The translations under genes were made by a program, and so were the position numbers. From Mucilaginibacter tolerans (GTDB lineage Bacteria > Bacteroidota > Bacteroidia > Sphingobacteriales > Sphingobacteriaceae): a DNA stretch of 64,000 bases. Shown one piece after another: positions 47,037 to 53,804 of the stretch; the first letter of the stretch is position 1; each line of letters opens with the position of its first letter. The stretch lies in the NCBI RefSeq assembly GCF_030519375.1, contig NZ_JAUMKB010000001.1, forward strand, positions 1 to 64,000. Reading direction: 5' to 3'. A model generated the notes under the pieces. That model ran no database searches. It had not been told where the DNA came from and was given only the letters and a program-made list of their open reading frames with translations.

Positions 47037-47842
47037 GCTGGATCATCATGCTCTTTTAATTCATCAACACGTTTATTGGTTTTTATAAGCACATCGTCAA
47101 GTTCGCCTGTGCATTGCTCCATCATGGTGATATATTGCCTCCGCTCCAACTCGCTCTGACTATCTTTCGTTAGCTGAATAAGACTGATAACCGAGCATAA
47201 CGATTTACGCACCTCGTGCGAATTTAGCCAGGCAATCTCATGAAGGGCGGCATTTTGCGCTTTAATCCGTTCTTCTTTAAGTATGGTATCCGTAATATCG
47301 GTCGCCATTACCATGCGGCACTCCTTGCCTTCAAAATAAAGGTCGTTGGTAAATATAGAGGCATATATAAGTTTACCGTGCTTGGTTCTATGTTTCCAAA
47401 CTCCCTGATCACTCAGATCGGCTGAAAAATTATTTACAGAATGTATAAGTTTTTCTACCTCTTTTTCAGGACGGATATCCATTACTGACATCGATAGAAA
47501 TTCGTATTCACTGTACCCATACATTTTGGTTGCCGCTTTATTCACTTTCACAAAGCGAAAATTATCGGTCCTGAATATCCACAGCGGGCTCGGATTGCGT
47601 TCAAACAAATTGCGGTATTGCTCCTCTGAAAACAGGATAGTTTTCTGCTGTTTCTTAATCTGGAAATACAAAACTATGGCTGTTACTGCCACAAAACCCA
47701 AATGGTTGAGGCTCCTTACAATTTCCCGGCCGGTAGCATTAAGATGTTTGTCTAAATTAGCCAGTAAAGGGTGACTGTATAATGCCCACAATATACCCAC
47801 AATTAAAAAACCAACAGGGATTTTAAACAGTCTTAAATTCAT
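47015..47842 (-). CDS. Membrane PAS protein with H-box but no ATPase domain
   Basis: A 275-residue protein. TM segments lie at about 8-25 and 45-65. A PAS domain (about 75-195) has YRNLFERNPSPLWIF, VNKAATKMYGYSEYEFL and VMATDITD. The end is a phosphoacceptor-type helix pair, IAWLNSHEVRKSLCSVISLIQL, with His209, and then a second helix and stop. The usual HATPase_c domain is absent, and the gene has no frameshift that would hide one. It could act as a phosphotransfer dimer or as a decoy. It ends inside the convergent receiver gene. Confidence 0.82.
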   Translation of the reverse strand: MNLRLFKIPVGFLIVGILWALYSHPLLANLDKHLNATGREIVRSLNHLGFVAVTAIVLYFQIKKQQKTILFSEEQYRNLFERNPSPLWIFRTDNFRFVKVNKAATKMYGYSEYEFLSMSVMDIRPEKEVEKLIHSVNNFSADLSDQGVWKHRTKHGKLIYASIFTNDLYFEGKECRMVMATDITDTILKEERIKAQNAALHEIAWLNSHEVRKSLCSVISLIQLTKDSQSELERRQYITMMEQCTGELDDVLIKTNKRVDELKEHDDPAHEPVTF

Positions 47843-47986
47843 GCTACGGGGGATGAGGCGGCCAAACTAAACGATAAATTTATCTTGTTTTACGCCCAAA
47901 ACCCGCAAATAGTTATACTGAGGCCCGATTATTGTGTAACGCCTTTGTTACTTCGGGGATTTAGGTTAATAGTCGTCTTTTCTCCC

Positions 47987-48994
47987 TCACTTCACACATT
48001 CCTGCAACATCTCAGTTTGTTTAACGCCTACCGGCCCGTCTGTAGCTTCAGCAATAGCTTCGTTTTTTGTCTTGCGGTATTTTGAAAGATTGATGAGCAG
48101 CACGCTACCCAGTATGATGACCAAGCCGGTTATTTGCAACAATGATACATGCTCGTGCGCAAAAAACATTCCTAAAATCACCGCTATCACCGGGTTTACA
48201 TAGGCATACGTACTTACCTGCGTAGCTGGCCTAACCTGCAGTAACCATACATAAGCGCTGAAGGCCGCTATCGACCCAAAAACTACCAGGTAGCCCAATG
48301 CGCCCCACGCCCTTAGCGGCACTTGGGATAGGTTTAGATGATCAAACTCATGGTTAAGTAAACTACCGGGCAGGAAGATCAGTCCGGCAATGATCATTTG
48401 CCAGGCTACGTTGACAGCTCCCGAACCTTCCGACGGGTGATGTTTAGAATATAACGATCCCGACGACCATGCTATTGAACCCAGGATCAGCAGCAACATA
48501 CCGACAAGTTTGGACGCTACTGACCCACCATCAAATATGGCGCCCAATTGCTCACCAAATAACAGGATCACCCCGGCAAAACCAATAATAAGTCCGGCTA
48601 TAGTTGATTTATTTTTAAAATTGACACGCCAATTCTGCGTATCCAGCAACACAAACCAGATTGGTGCAGCCGATACCAGTATAGCTACCATAGCGCTGGG
48701 TAGTTTCTGCTCAACCCATATCACCGCACCGTTACCACCGCACAGTAATAATATACCAGTTACCGCCGATGTAACAATACTTCTTCGGTTAAATAATTTT
48801 TCGCCCTTTATAGCACACCAGGTCAGCATCAGCAAACCTGCGGTAAAAAATCGCATAGCACCCATCAGCAGTGGTGGAATGCCGTGGATGGCCATTTGTA
48901 TGAAAAAGTAAGTAGAGCCCCAAACAATGTAAACTGTAGCAAAGGCTATAATAACCAATACAGGTGAGGCAGATTTGTTGGTAGCAGGTGTCAT
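47987..48994 (-). CDS. EamA/DMT family transporter
   Basis: A 335-residue inner-membrane protein with about ten TM helices in two EamA repeats. The first begins YIVWGSTYFFIQMAIHGIPPLLMGAMRF, typical of the RhaT/YedA-like group, and the second includes GSIAWSSGSLYSKHHP. Family members export amino acids or metabolites. The Lrp-type regulator gene starts its transcript five bases before this gene, so an amino-acid or related compound is a fair guess for the cargo. The last 35 residues are a polar cytoplasmic tail. Confidence 0.9.
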   Translation of the reverse strand: MTPATNKSASPVLVIIAFATVYIVWGSTYFFIQMAIHGIPPLLMGAMRFFTAGLLMLTWCAIKGEKLFNRRSIVTSAVTGILLLCGGNGAVIWVEQKLPSAMVAILVSAAPIWFVLLDTQNWRVNFKNKSTIAGLIIGFAGVILLFGEQLGAIFDGGSVASKLVGMLLLILGSIAWSSGSLYSKHHPSEGSGAVNVAWQMIIAGLIFLPGSLLNHEFDHLNLSQVPLRAWGALGYLVVFGSIAAFSAYVWLLQVRPATQVSTYAYVNPVIAVILGMFFAHEHVSLLQITGLVIILGSVLLINLSKYRKTKNEAIAEATDGPVGVKQTEMLQECVK

Positions 48995-48999
48995 ATTTA

Positions 49000-49479
49000 T
49001 CAGTTTTCAGGTATTACTAATTGTTGTTGTTCTTTCACAGTTTCCAATACGATGGTGGTACGCGTGCTGAGCAGGTTGGGTATCTGGCTAAAGTTGTTAC
49101 GCATCAGGCTTACCAGGGTCGACGAATCGTATGTGCGTACCTTCACCAAGTAGCAGTCATCGCCGGCTATGTGGTGCACTTCCTGTACCTCGGGTATTTT
49201 GGCTAAGGCCTCGGCCGTATCCGTACACCCCGGGCCATCGTTTGCTTTCAGAAAAATAAAGGCCAGCATTTTTTGCTGCAACGCCACTGGATTGATACGG
49301 GTAGTATATTGTTGTATCACCCCTTTTTGCTCCAGTTTTTTTACGCGCTCCAATACACCAGATGGTGCCATGCCCAGCTCGCGGGCCATATCGGCATTGC
49401 TAATGCGGGCGTTGTCCTGCATCAGCCGCAGGATATTCAGGTCTATTTTATCCAGTACTAATTCCGTCTCCGTTATCAT
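49000..49479 (-). CDS. Lrp/AsnC family regulator
   Basis: A 159-residue regulator. The N-terminal winged helix has LDKIDLNILRLMQDNARISNADMARELGMAPSGVLERVKKLEQKGVI (in pieces). The C-terminal RAM domain (about 70-150) has VHHIAGDDCYLVKVRTYDSSTL, where small molecules, usually amino acids, bind. It is the first gene of an operon with the EamA exporter (five-base gap). Two matching AT-rich sites 31 bases apart lie just upstream, in keeping with an octameric Lrp wrapping DNA. Confidence 0.92.
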   Translation of the reverse strand: MITETELVLDKIDLNILRLMQDNARISNADMARELGMAPSGVLERVKKLEQKGVIQQYTTRINPVALQQKMLAFIFLKANDGPGCTDTAEALAKIPEVQEVHHIAGDDCYLVKVRTYDSSTLVSLMRNNFSQIPNLLSTRTTIVLETVKEQQQLVIPEN

Positions 49480-49853
49480 ACAGTAAATTTACCTACAAAC
49501 AGAATATAATTCAAAGCACAATAACAAAAAATGAATTTAATTCGACAAAACTATCGATTATGTGTTTAAACGTGTAAATAGGAGCATAAAAGGAGGTAGT
49601 ACTGGTGTAGGGGTATCTGCTTTCTTGGCTAGAGTTAAATTAAAAAAATGTCGTTGATGCTGGTGCTATGGGCTATTCCTTTCTTGGTGGATTGGGCCTC
49701 TTTTTTTGCTCCAGCAGTTCGCCCAGGTAATTGAAACACCGATTCAATATTCTTGACGTGATATGTTGTTGGGAAGGTATCAAATTTGTGATACCACTGC
49801 TTCAAGCTCTAGCGGTGTCAGTTCAAAGCTGTGAGTAAAAATTTACGAAATTC
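49480..49853. other. Intergenic region with Lrp sites and a decayed coding trace
   Basis: Next to the Lrp gene are two GAATWTAATTC sites. Further on (about 49640-49830, minus strand) there are protein-like stretches in shifted frames broken by stops, for example a frame with NRCFNYLGELLEQKKRPNPP. This looks like an old gene remnant. No intact gene. Confidence 0.35.
49502..49543. promoter_or_regulatory. Two phased Lrp-type sites
   Basis: GAATATAATTC (49502-49512) and GAATTTAATTC (49533-49543), one mismatch apart, each nearly palindromic, 31 bases centre to centre (about three helical turns), 23 and 54 bases before the Lrp ATG. Confidence 0.55.
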
Positions 49854-50921
49854 TCAATGTAATAGTGCGAAGATGTTTCCATCATATATGCCAATACCGT
49901 CATTTTGTGTAACAATCATTAGGACATTTTTCCCGATAAATTGCATTTTCAACACATTCATAGGTGATCCAACCGCGTCATGTTGCCCACTGGCCCAATT
50001 CAATTTAAGCTGAACAACTTTCTGCCAGTCTCCGATTGTGGATAGATTTTTATTCGGATCGCCTTTATATATACTATTTTGAGAATAAAAATAGATACAA
50101 CCGTCAACCGGATTAAATGTAGCTGGGCCAATATATTGAGGATCTGGATTACGATGTGACTTACCATCCGCCTCATGAAAATAAGATGATGACACAAAAA
50201 TATTATCCCCTTTAAAGTCATTTACTTTTATTATACTTCCACTAAGTAGCATATGCATCAGTCCTGTCGAAATATAAACATTACTATTCCCCTCAAATAT
50301 TGATTTCACGGGCTCAATTCCATCTTTGAAAAAACCATCTGTCAACTGGATGAATTCTTTTCTTTTTGTACTAAACACATACAAATCACCGCCCCACTCG
50401 CCGTATCCGTAACCCATCCATATATTATCATCCTTATCAATAAAATAAGTGTATGGTTTACCTATTTTGCCAGGCAAATATTTGACACTTTTATTTAAAG
50501 AAAATCTTGGCAGATATTTATGATCATGATATATATCAATTATACCACCGGCCGTTATGCTATAGCAATTATTATGGCTATCGAATACTACAGCAAAAAT
50601 ATCTGTATCGCATCTGGCTATTCTTTTTAATTTTAATGTTACCGTATCAACCGCCTTTATCTGATGGAATGAGTCAGCTACCACTATATTCCCATTATGG
50701 TCTTTTGCAATTGCGACTATATCTTGCAAATTATTCGTATTCTTCCCAAGCGATAAATTGGTGTTCAAATCAAATATCTTGATCTTACCGCCTGTTGTGA
50801 GCCCCCATAAATTTTTGCCTGTCACAACCGCGTCAACATACTGTTTGACTGATTCATTAGGTTGTCCTTTACAAGAAGACAAAAAAAACAGGGAGATGAA
50901 AAGGGTAAAAAACAAACGCAT
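49854..50921 (-). CDS. Lipoprotein with beta-propeller-like repeats
   Basis: A 355-residue lipoprotein. I start at the ATG complementary to 50919-50921 rather than the TTG two codons before it. The lipobox is LSSC (Cys about residue 17). The mature part has blocks such as DIVAIAKDHNGNIVVADS, DIFAVVFDSHNNCYSITAGG and YFIDKDDNIWMGYG, which recur about every 40-45 residues and resemble the two-component-regulator-propeller or NHL blades. It would bind protein or sugar ligands at the cell surface. Function is unknown; monocistronic. Confidence 0.7.
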   Translation of the reverse strand: MRLFFTLFISLFFLSSCKGQPNESVKQYVDAVVTGKNLWGLTTGGKIKIFDLNTNLSLGKNTNNLQDIVAIAKDHNGNIVVADSFHQIKAVDTVTLKLKRIARCDTDIFAVVFDSHNNCYSITAGGIIDIYHDHKYLPRFSLNKSVKYLPGKIGKPYTYFIDKDDNIWMGYGYGEWGGDLYVFSTKRKEFIQLTDGFFKDGIEPVKSIFEGNSNVYISTGLMHMLLSGSIIKVNDFKGDNIFVSSSYFHEADGKSHRNPDPQYIGPATFNPVDGCIYFYSQNSIYKGDPNKNLSTIGDWQKVVQLKLNWASGQHDAVGSPMNVLKMQFIGKNVLMIVTQNDGIGIYDGNIFALLH

Positions 50922-50991
50922 ATTCAATAAGGTTTATCTATTTCTAATATACGGCTTTTTAATCTATCAATGACCGATTTATAGAGTTTTA

Positions 50992-51357
50992 TCACCCCGC
51001 CGCTTTTCGTTCTTCCGAGTCCTTATTCCCCTGCACCTCTTTCAATTGCAGTTCGAATACACGCATACGGGCATGAAGTATGTCTACCTCGGTGCGCAGC
51101 ATTTGTATTTCGGTGATAAGCTTGGCCGAATCCGGTTTATTGATCTTTTTTTCACCAGTACCAAGTATGAGCCATTCGGGAGAGTATTTTAGCTGAAAGC
51201 AAAGCTTTTTTATGAGGTAATAGCTTACCTCCTGTTTTCTGTTGATCACTTTGCTGATAAAGCCCTGATCGACGCCAATCTCATTGGCAAGCGCAAGCTG
51301 ACCGCCGTGATCTTTTACAATTACCTTTAAGCGTTTTACTATTGCGTCGTCAGACAT
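50992..51357 (-). CDS. XRE-type HTH protein with coiled-coil tail
   Basis: A 121-residue DNA-binding protein. Residues about 8-65 form an HTH_3/XRE-like domain (ALANEIGVDQGFISKVINRKQEVSYYLIKKLC). Residues about 80-108 form a coiled coil (AKLITEIQMLRTEVDILHARMRVFELQLKEV in pieces) that would hold a dimer or higher form. The structure resembles a small phage-type repressor, but no phage genes are near. A perfect nine-base dyad ten bases upstream of the start is a likely self-binding site. Confidence 0.82.
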   Translation of the reverse strand: MSDDAIVKRLKVIVKDHGGQLALANEIGVDQGFISKVINRKQEVSYYLIKKLCFQLKYSPEWLILGTGEKKINKPDSAKLITEIQMLRTEVDILHARMRVFELQLKEVQGNKDSEERKAAG

Positions 51358-51366
51358 GGGTGCGGT

Positions 51367-51399
51367 TTTTCTGCAATAATAATCAAAGTGTGCAGAAAA
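51367..51399. promoter_or_regulatory. Dyad TTTTCTGCA-N15-TGCAGAAAA
   Basis: Perfect nine-base arms (51367-51375 and 51391-51399), ten bases upstream of the XRE gene start. Likely autoregulatory operator. Confidence 0.55.
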
Positions 51400-51401
51400 C
51401 A

Positions 51402-51437
51402 GGAAAGGTTGAAAAAGTAAAACTTAATCAACCTTCC
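51402..51437. repeat. Short inverted repeat, GGTTGA / TCAACC (copy e)
   Basis: GGAAAGGTTGA pairs with TCAACCTTCC, one bulge. Same composition as the longer elements a-d. Confidence 0.4.
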
Positions 51438-51483
51438 AATCAATCAACCAACTAACTGATATTGTGATAATAGAATTATTAAA

Positions 51484-51858
51484 TTAGGCATGTACCTGAA
51501 CCACCGAGCCAGATACTGTGGCCCTGAACTTGTTTACGCTGATTAGCAGCGAGCCAAGTTTGGCGTAATATGCAGTAAGCGGCATTTCGCGGTTTTTATA
51601 ACCGGCAACCAGCCTATCCAACTGTTTCATCAGGTTTTCCTTAGCCTGTTCTGTTTCCACATCCCCGTAATCCGGGATATTCAACGCCGACCTGATAGCG
51701 GCAATTTTTAACTCAGCCGACCGCAGCATAAACAACGGCGGCACATTTTTATTATGCCTTAATATCTCATTAACTTTCTTCTTGTTTTGGATATCATATA
51801 TGATAATCAACAAAACGATGAAAGACCCAGCTCCTAAAAACAAGTAAAAATAGTTCAT
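51484..51858 (-). CDS. Hypothetical protein with N-terminal membrane helix
   Basis: A 124-residue protein. One TM helix (about 4-22) is followed by a helical cytoplasmic domain (VNEILRHNKNVPPLFMLRSAELKIAAIRSAL, AKENLMKQLDRLVAGY in pieces). No signature is recognised. It lies upstream of the XRE gene on the same strand, 126 bases away with a dyad between, so the two are probably separate units. Confidence 0.6.
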   Translation of the reverse strand: MNYFYLFLGAGSFIVLLIIIYDIQNKKKVNEILRHNKNVPPLFMLRSAELKIAAIRSALNIPDYGDVETEQAKENLMKQLDRLVAGYKNREMPLTAYYAKLGSLLISVNKFRATVSGSVVQVHA

Positions 51859-51978
51859 AACAGCGTAAATTAATTAAGTGAAATGATTGCCCAAACCCTG
51901 TGTTGAAGAAACACAATAGATAGTTTTACGCAATTAGAGCTGAACTAGTTACGCTGTTTTTTAAGAATTTATTAACAA

Positions 51979-52773
51979 TTACGGAAAATTCGCCGGGAAA
52001 GATACATTCCACCCGTTGGTGGTTACGGTTTCGTCGCCCGAAGCGCTGATATCACCGGTTATTGGCAGGCCGTCAACATAGGCATTTATAGCGGTATGAA
52101 GGACATTGCCCAATACATCTACCTTTAAATGATCTCCTGCTTGCGCGGGTACCGCCAACAGATAAGGGTGACTGATATTAGACACACTATCAACCATTTT
52201 CGTAGTTCCGCTATGAGTGAGGTATACTTTGACACTGTATAGAGAATCATGCGATACAGCAACGCGCACCAACTGCCCGTTTATATCCGATGAGTTGAGG
52301 CGCTGCATGGCAGTACTGGTTACGGCAACCGTTGGTAACAATACCCCATTGTGGTAATAAACATAAGGCTCTGATGACGCTATGGTAAGTAAAGTAGCCG
52401 TAAGTTGTGTTATTTTAAAGTCCTGCGTCGTATTATCGGCATAAGTCACATGGATATTCAGTTTGCCATCAGAGGTGCCTGATAAAACATAAGTACCTTT
52501 TTGAATGGTACCAGGATCGGGCCTGATGGTTACAGTGTTTAGCCCGTCAAACGCAAAGGCAGCCGCGGGCAGATTCTGGCCCGGCAATAATGGATTACCC
52601 ATACTGTCGACCACCGTAAGTGTTTTAACAGGGAACACCCAGCTACCCTTAAGTTGGGTATTTACTACCGCAATATCAGCTTGCGACAGCGTGATGGAAG
52701 ATTTTGCTGAGTCCTTTTTACAACCGCTCAATATAGCTCCCGCTACCAGCAAAACAAATAATAGTTTTTTCAA
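51979..52773 (-). CDS. Lipoprotein of unknown function
   Basis: A 264-residue lipoprotein with TTG as start codon (52771-52773); no ATG precedes it in frame before the lipobox LSGC (Cys18). The mature part is beta-rich with Ser/Thr and Val repeats (GTSDGKLNIHVTYADNTTQDFKITQL) and resembles two Ig-like or lipocalin-like sandwiches. No family is recognised. It is monocistronic; the DUF1080 gene on the same strand starts about 800 bases upstream of it. Confidence 0.6.
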   Translation of the reverse strand: MKKLLFVLLVAGAILSGCKKDSAKSSITLSQADIAVVNTQLKGSWVFPVKTLTVVDSMGNPLLPGQNLPAAAFAFDGLNTVTIRPDPGTIQKGTYVLSGTSDGKLNIHVTYADNTTQDFKITQLTATLLTIASSEPYVYYHNGVLLPTVAVTSTAMQRLNSSDINGQLVRVAVSHDSLYSVKVYLTHSGTTKMVDSVSNISHPYLLAVPAQAGDHLKVDVLGNVLHTAINAYVDGLPITGDISASGDETVTTNGWNVSFPANFP

Positions 52774-52880
52774 AACGATTCGAATATTAATATTCGGTGT
52801 ATAATTTGTAAAGGCAAACCAGGGTGTTGCCCGGCCTGCCTTTATACGTATAAACAGATCTATTGTTTCAGCGTATCTAC

Positions 52881-53585
52881 CTACAGCTCACGCACTTTTA
52901 CATTTCTGAATTCGATGTGGTGACCGTGATCCTGCAAAGCAATGTGCCCTTTGTGATACTCGGCAAAGCCTTTCCACCCTTTAAATTTACTGCCCGCAAC
53001 CAGCTCTTTCCATTTATCATCCCACAAGTGGGTTTGTACGGTTTGCACACCATTCAGCCAAAAAGTAAGCTCGCCGTTTTTTAGTTTTATAACGGTATGG
53101 TTCCATTCGCCTGCAGGTTTTTCAACTTCCTTTGCAGGTGCTATCATGTCATACAAAGATGCCGCCAAATGGTTTGCTTTCTTATTGTCCTCAGCCTTTT
53201 TATCATCAAGCAATTGATACTCGGGGCCAGTCAGATACGTCGCATCAAAAGCCTTATCCTCGTGCACGATGAAGATAATACCGCTGTTACCCCCTTCCGA
53301 AATATTCCAGTCAATCGATAACTCGAAATTCTCATACTCCTTATCGGTTACTATATCACCCCTGCCCTCTTTTACCGCCGGGTCAAGTTGTAAGGTGCCG
53401 TCTTTAACGGTCCAGGCAGGTGTAGCTTCCGTTTTCAGATAGCTGTGCCAGCCTTTTGTTGTATTACCATCAAACAGTAATTGCCAGCCTTCTTTTTTCT
53501 CTTTAGCTGTAAGAGTATTGTTGGTTTGGGCCATCAGGCTGCTACCAGCCAGCAAAAGGGCGGGCAGAATAAGCATTGTTTTCAT
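52881..53585 (-). CDS. Secreted DUF1080 (3-keto-disaccharide hydrolase) protein
   Basis: A 234-residue exported protein (signal ending LMAQ, residues 1-19). The DUF1080 hallmark GWQLLFDGNTTKGWHSY opens a concanavalin-like sandwich; NFELSIDWNISEGGNSGIIF and EWNHTVIKLKNGELTFWLNG follow. Members of the family cut 3-keto-glycosides made by Gfo/Idh-type dehydrogenases in Bacteroidota. A Tat-exported Gfo/Idh enzyme is encoded at 13879, 38 kb away, and may supply the substrate (inference). Confidence 0.9.
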   Translation of the reverse strand: MKTMLILPALLLAGSSLMAQTNNTLTAKEKKEGWQLLFDGNTTKGWHSYLKTEATPAWTVKDGTLQLDPAVKEGRGDIVTDKEYENFELSIDWNISEGGNSGIIFIVHEDKAFDATYLTGPEYQLLDDKKAEDNKKANHLAASLYDMIAPAKEVEKPAGEWNHTVIKLKNGELTFWLNGVQTVQTHLWDDKWKELVAGSKFKGWKGFAEYHKGHIALQDHGHHIEFRNVKVREL

Positions 53586-53732
53586 TTACTTAGCTTTTTT
53601 AAAGGTATTTGTTTAAAAAGGTAAATGTAAATAAATAAGGATTGTTTGAAAGCCTTGTGGGTAAAAAGTGCAAATGTGGAATGTTATTGTTACTTAAACA
53701 GTCTTCTTTAGGATGGTCGCAGAGAAGATCGA

Positions 53733-53754
53733 CCGTCCGCCAGTTAGCGGACGG
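53733..53754. repeat. REP-like palindrome
   Basis: CCGTCCGC-CAGTTA-GCGGACGG, perfect eight-base arms, in the gap between the DUF1080 and FtsX genes. Same kind of element as REP units in related genomes (from memory); it may end the FtsX transcript. Confidence 0.5.
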
Positions 53755-53804
53755 GTCAAAATGAGTTGAATATCAGATTAGTTTAGCTTGATTAAATTGC
53801 AATC

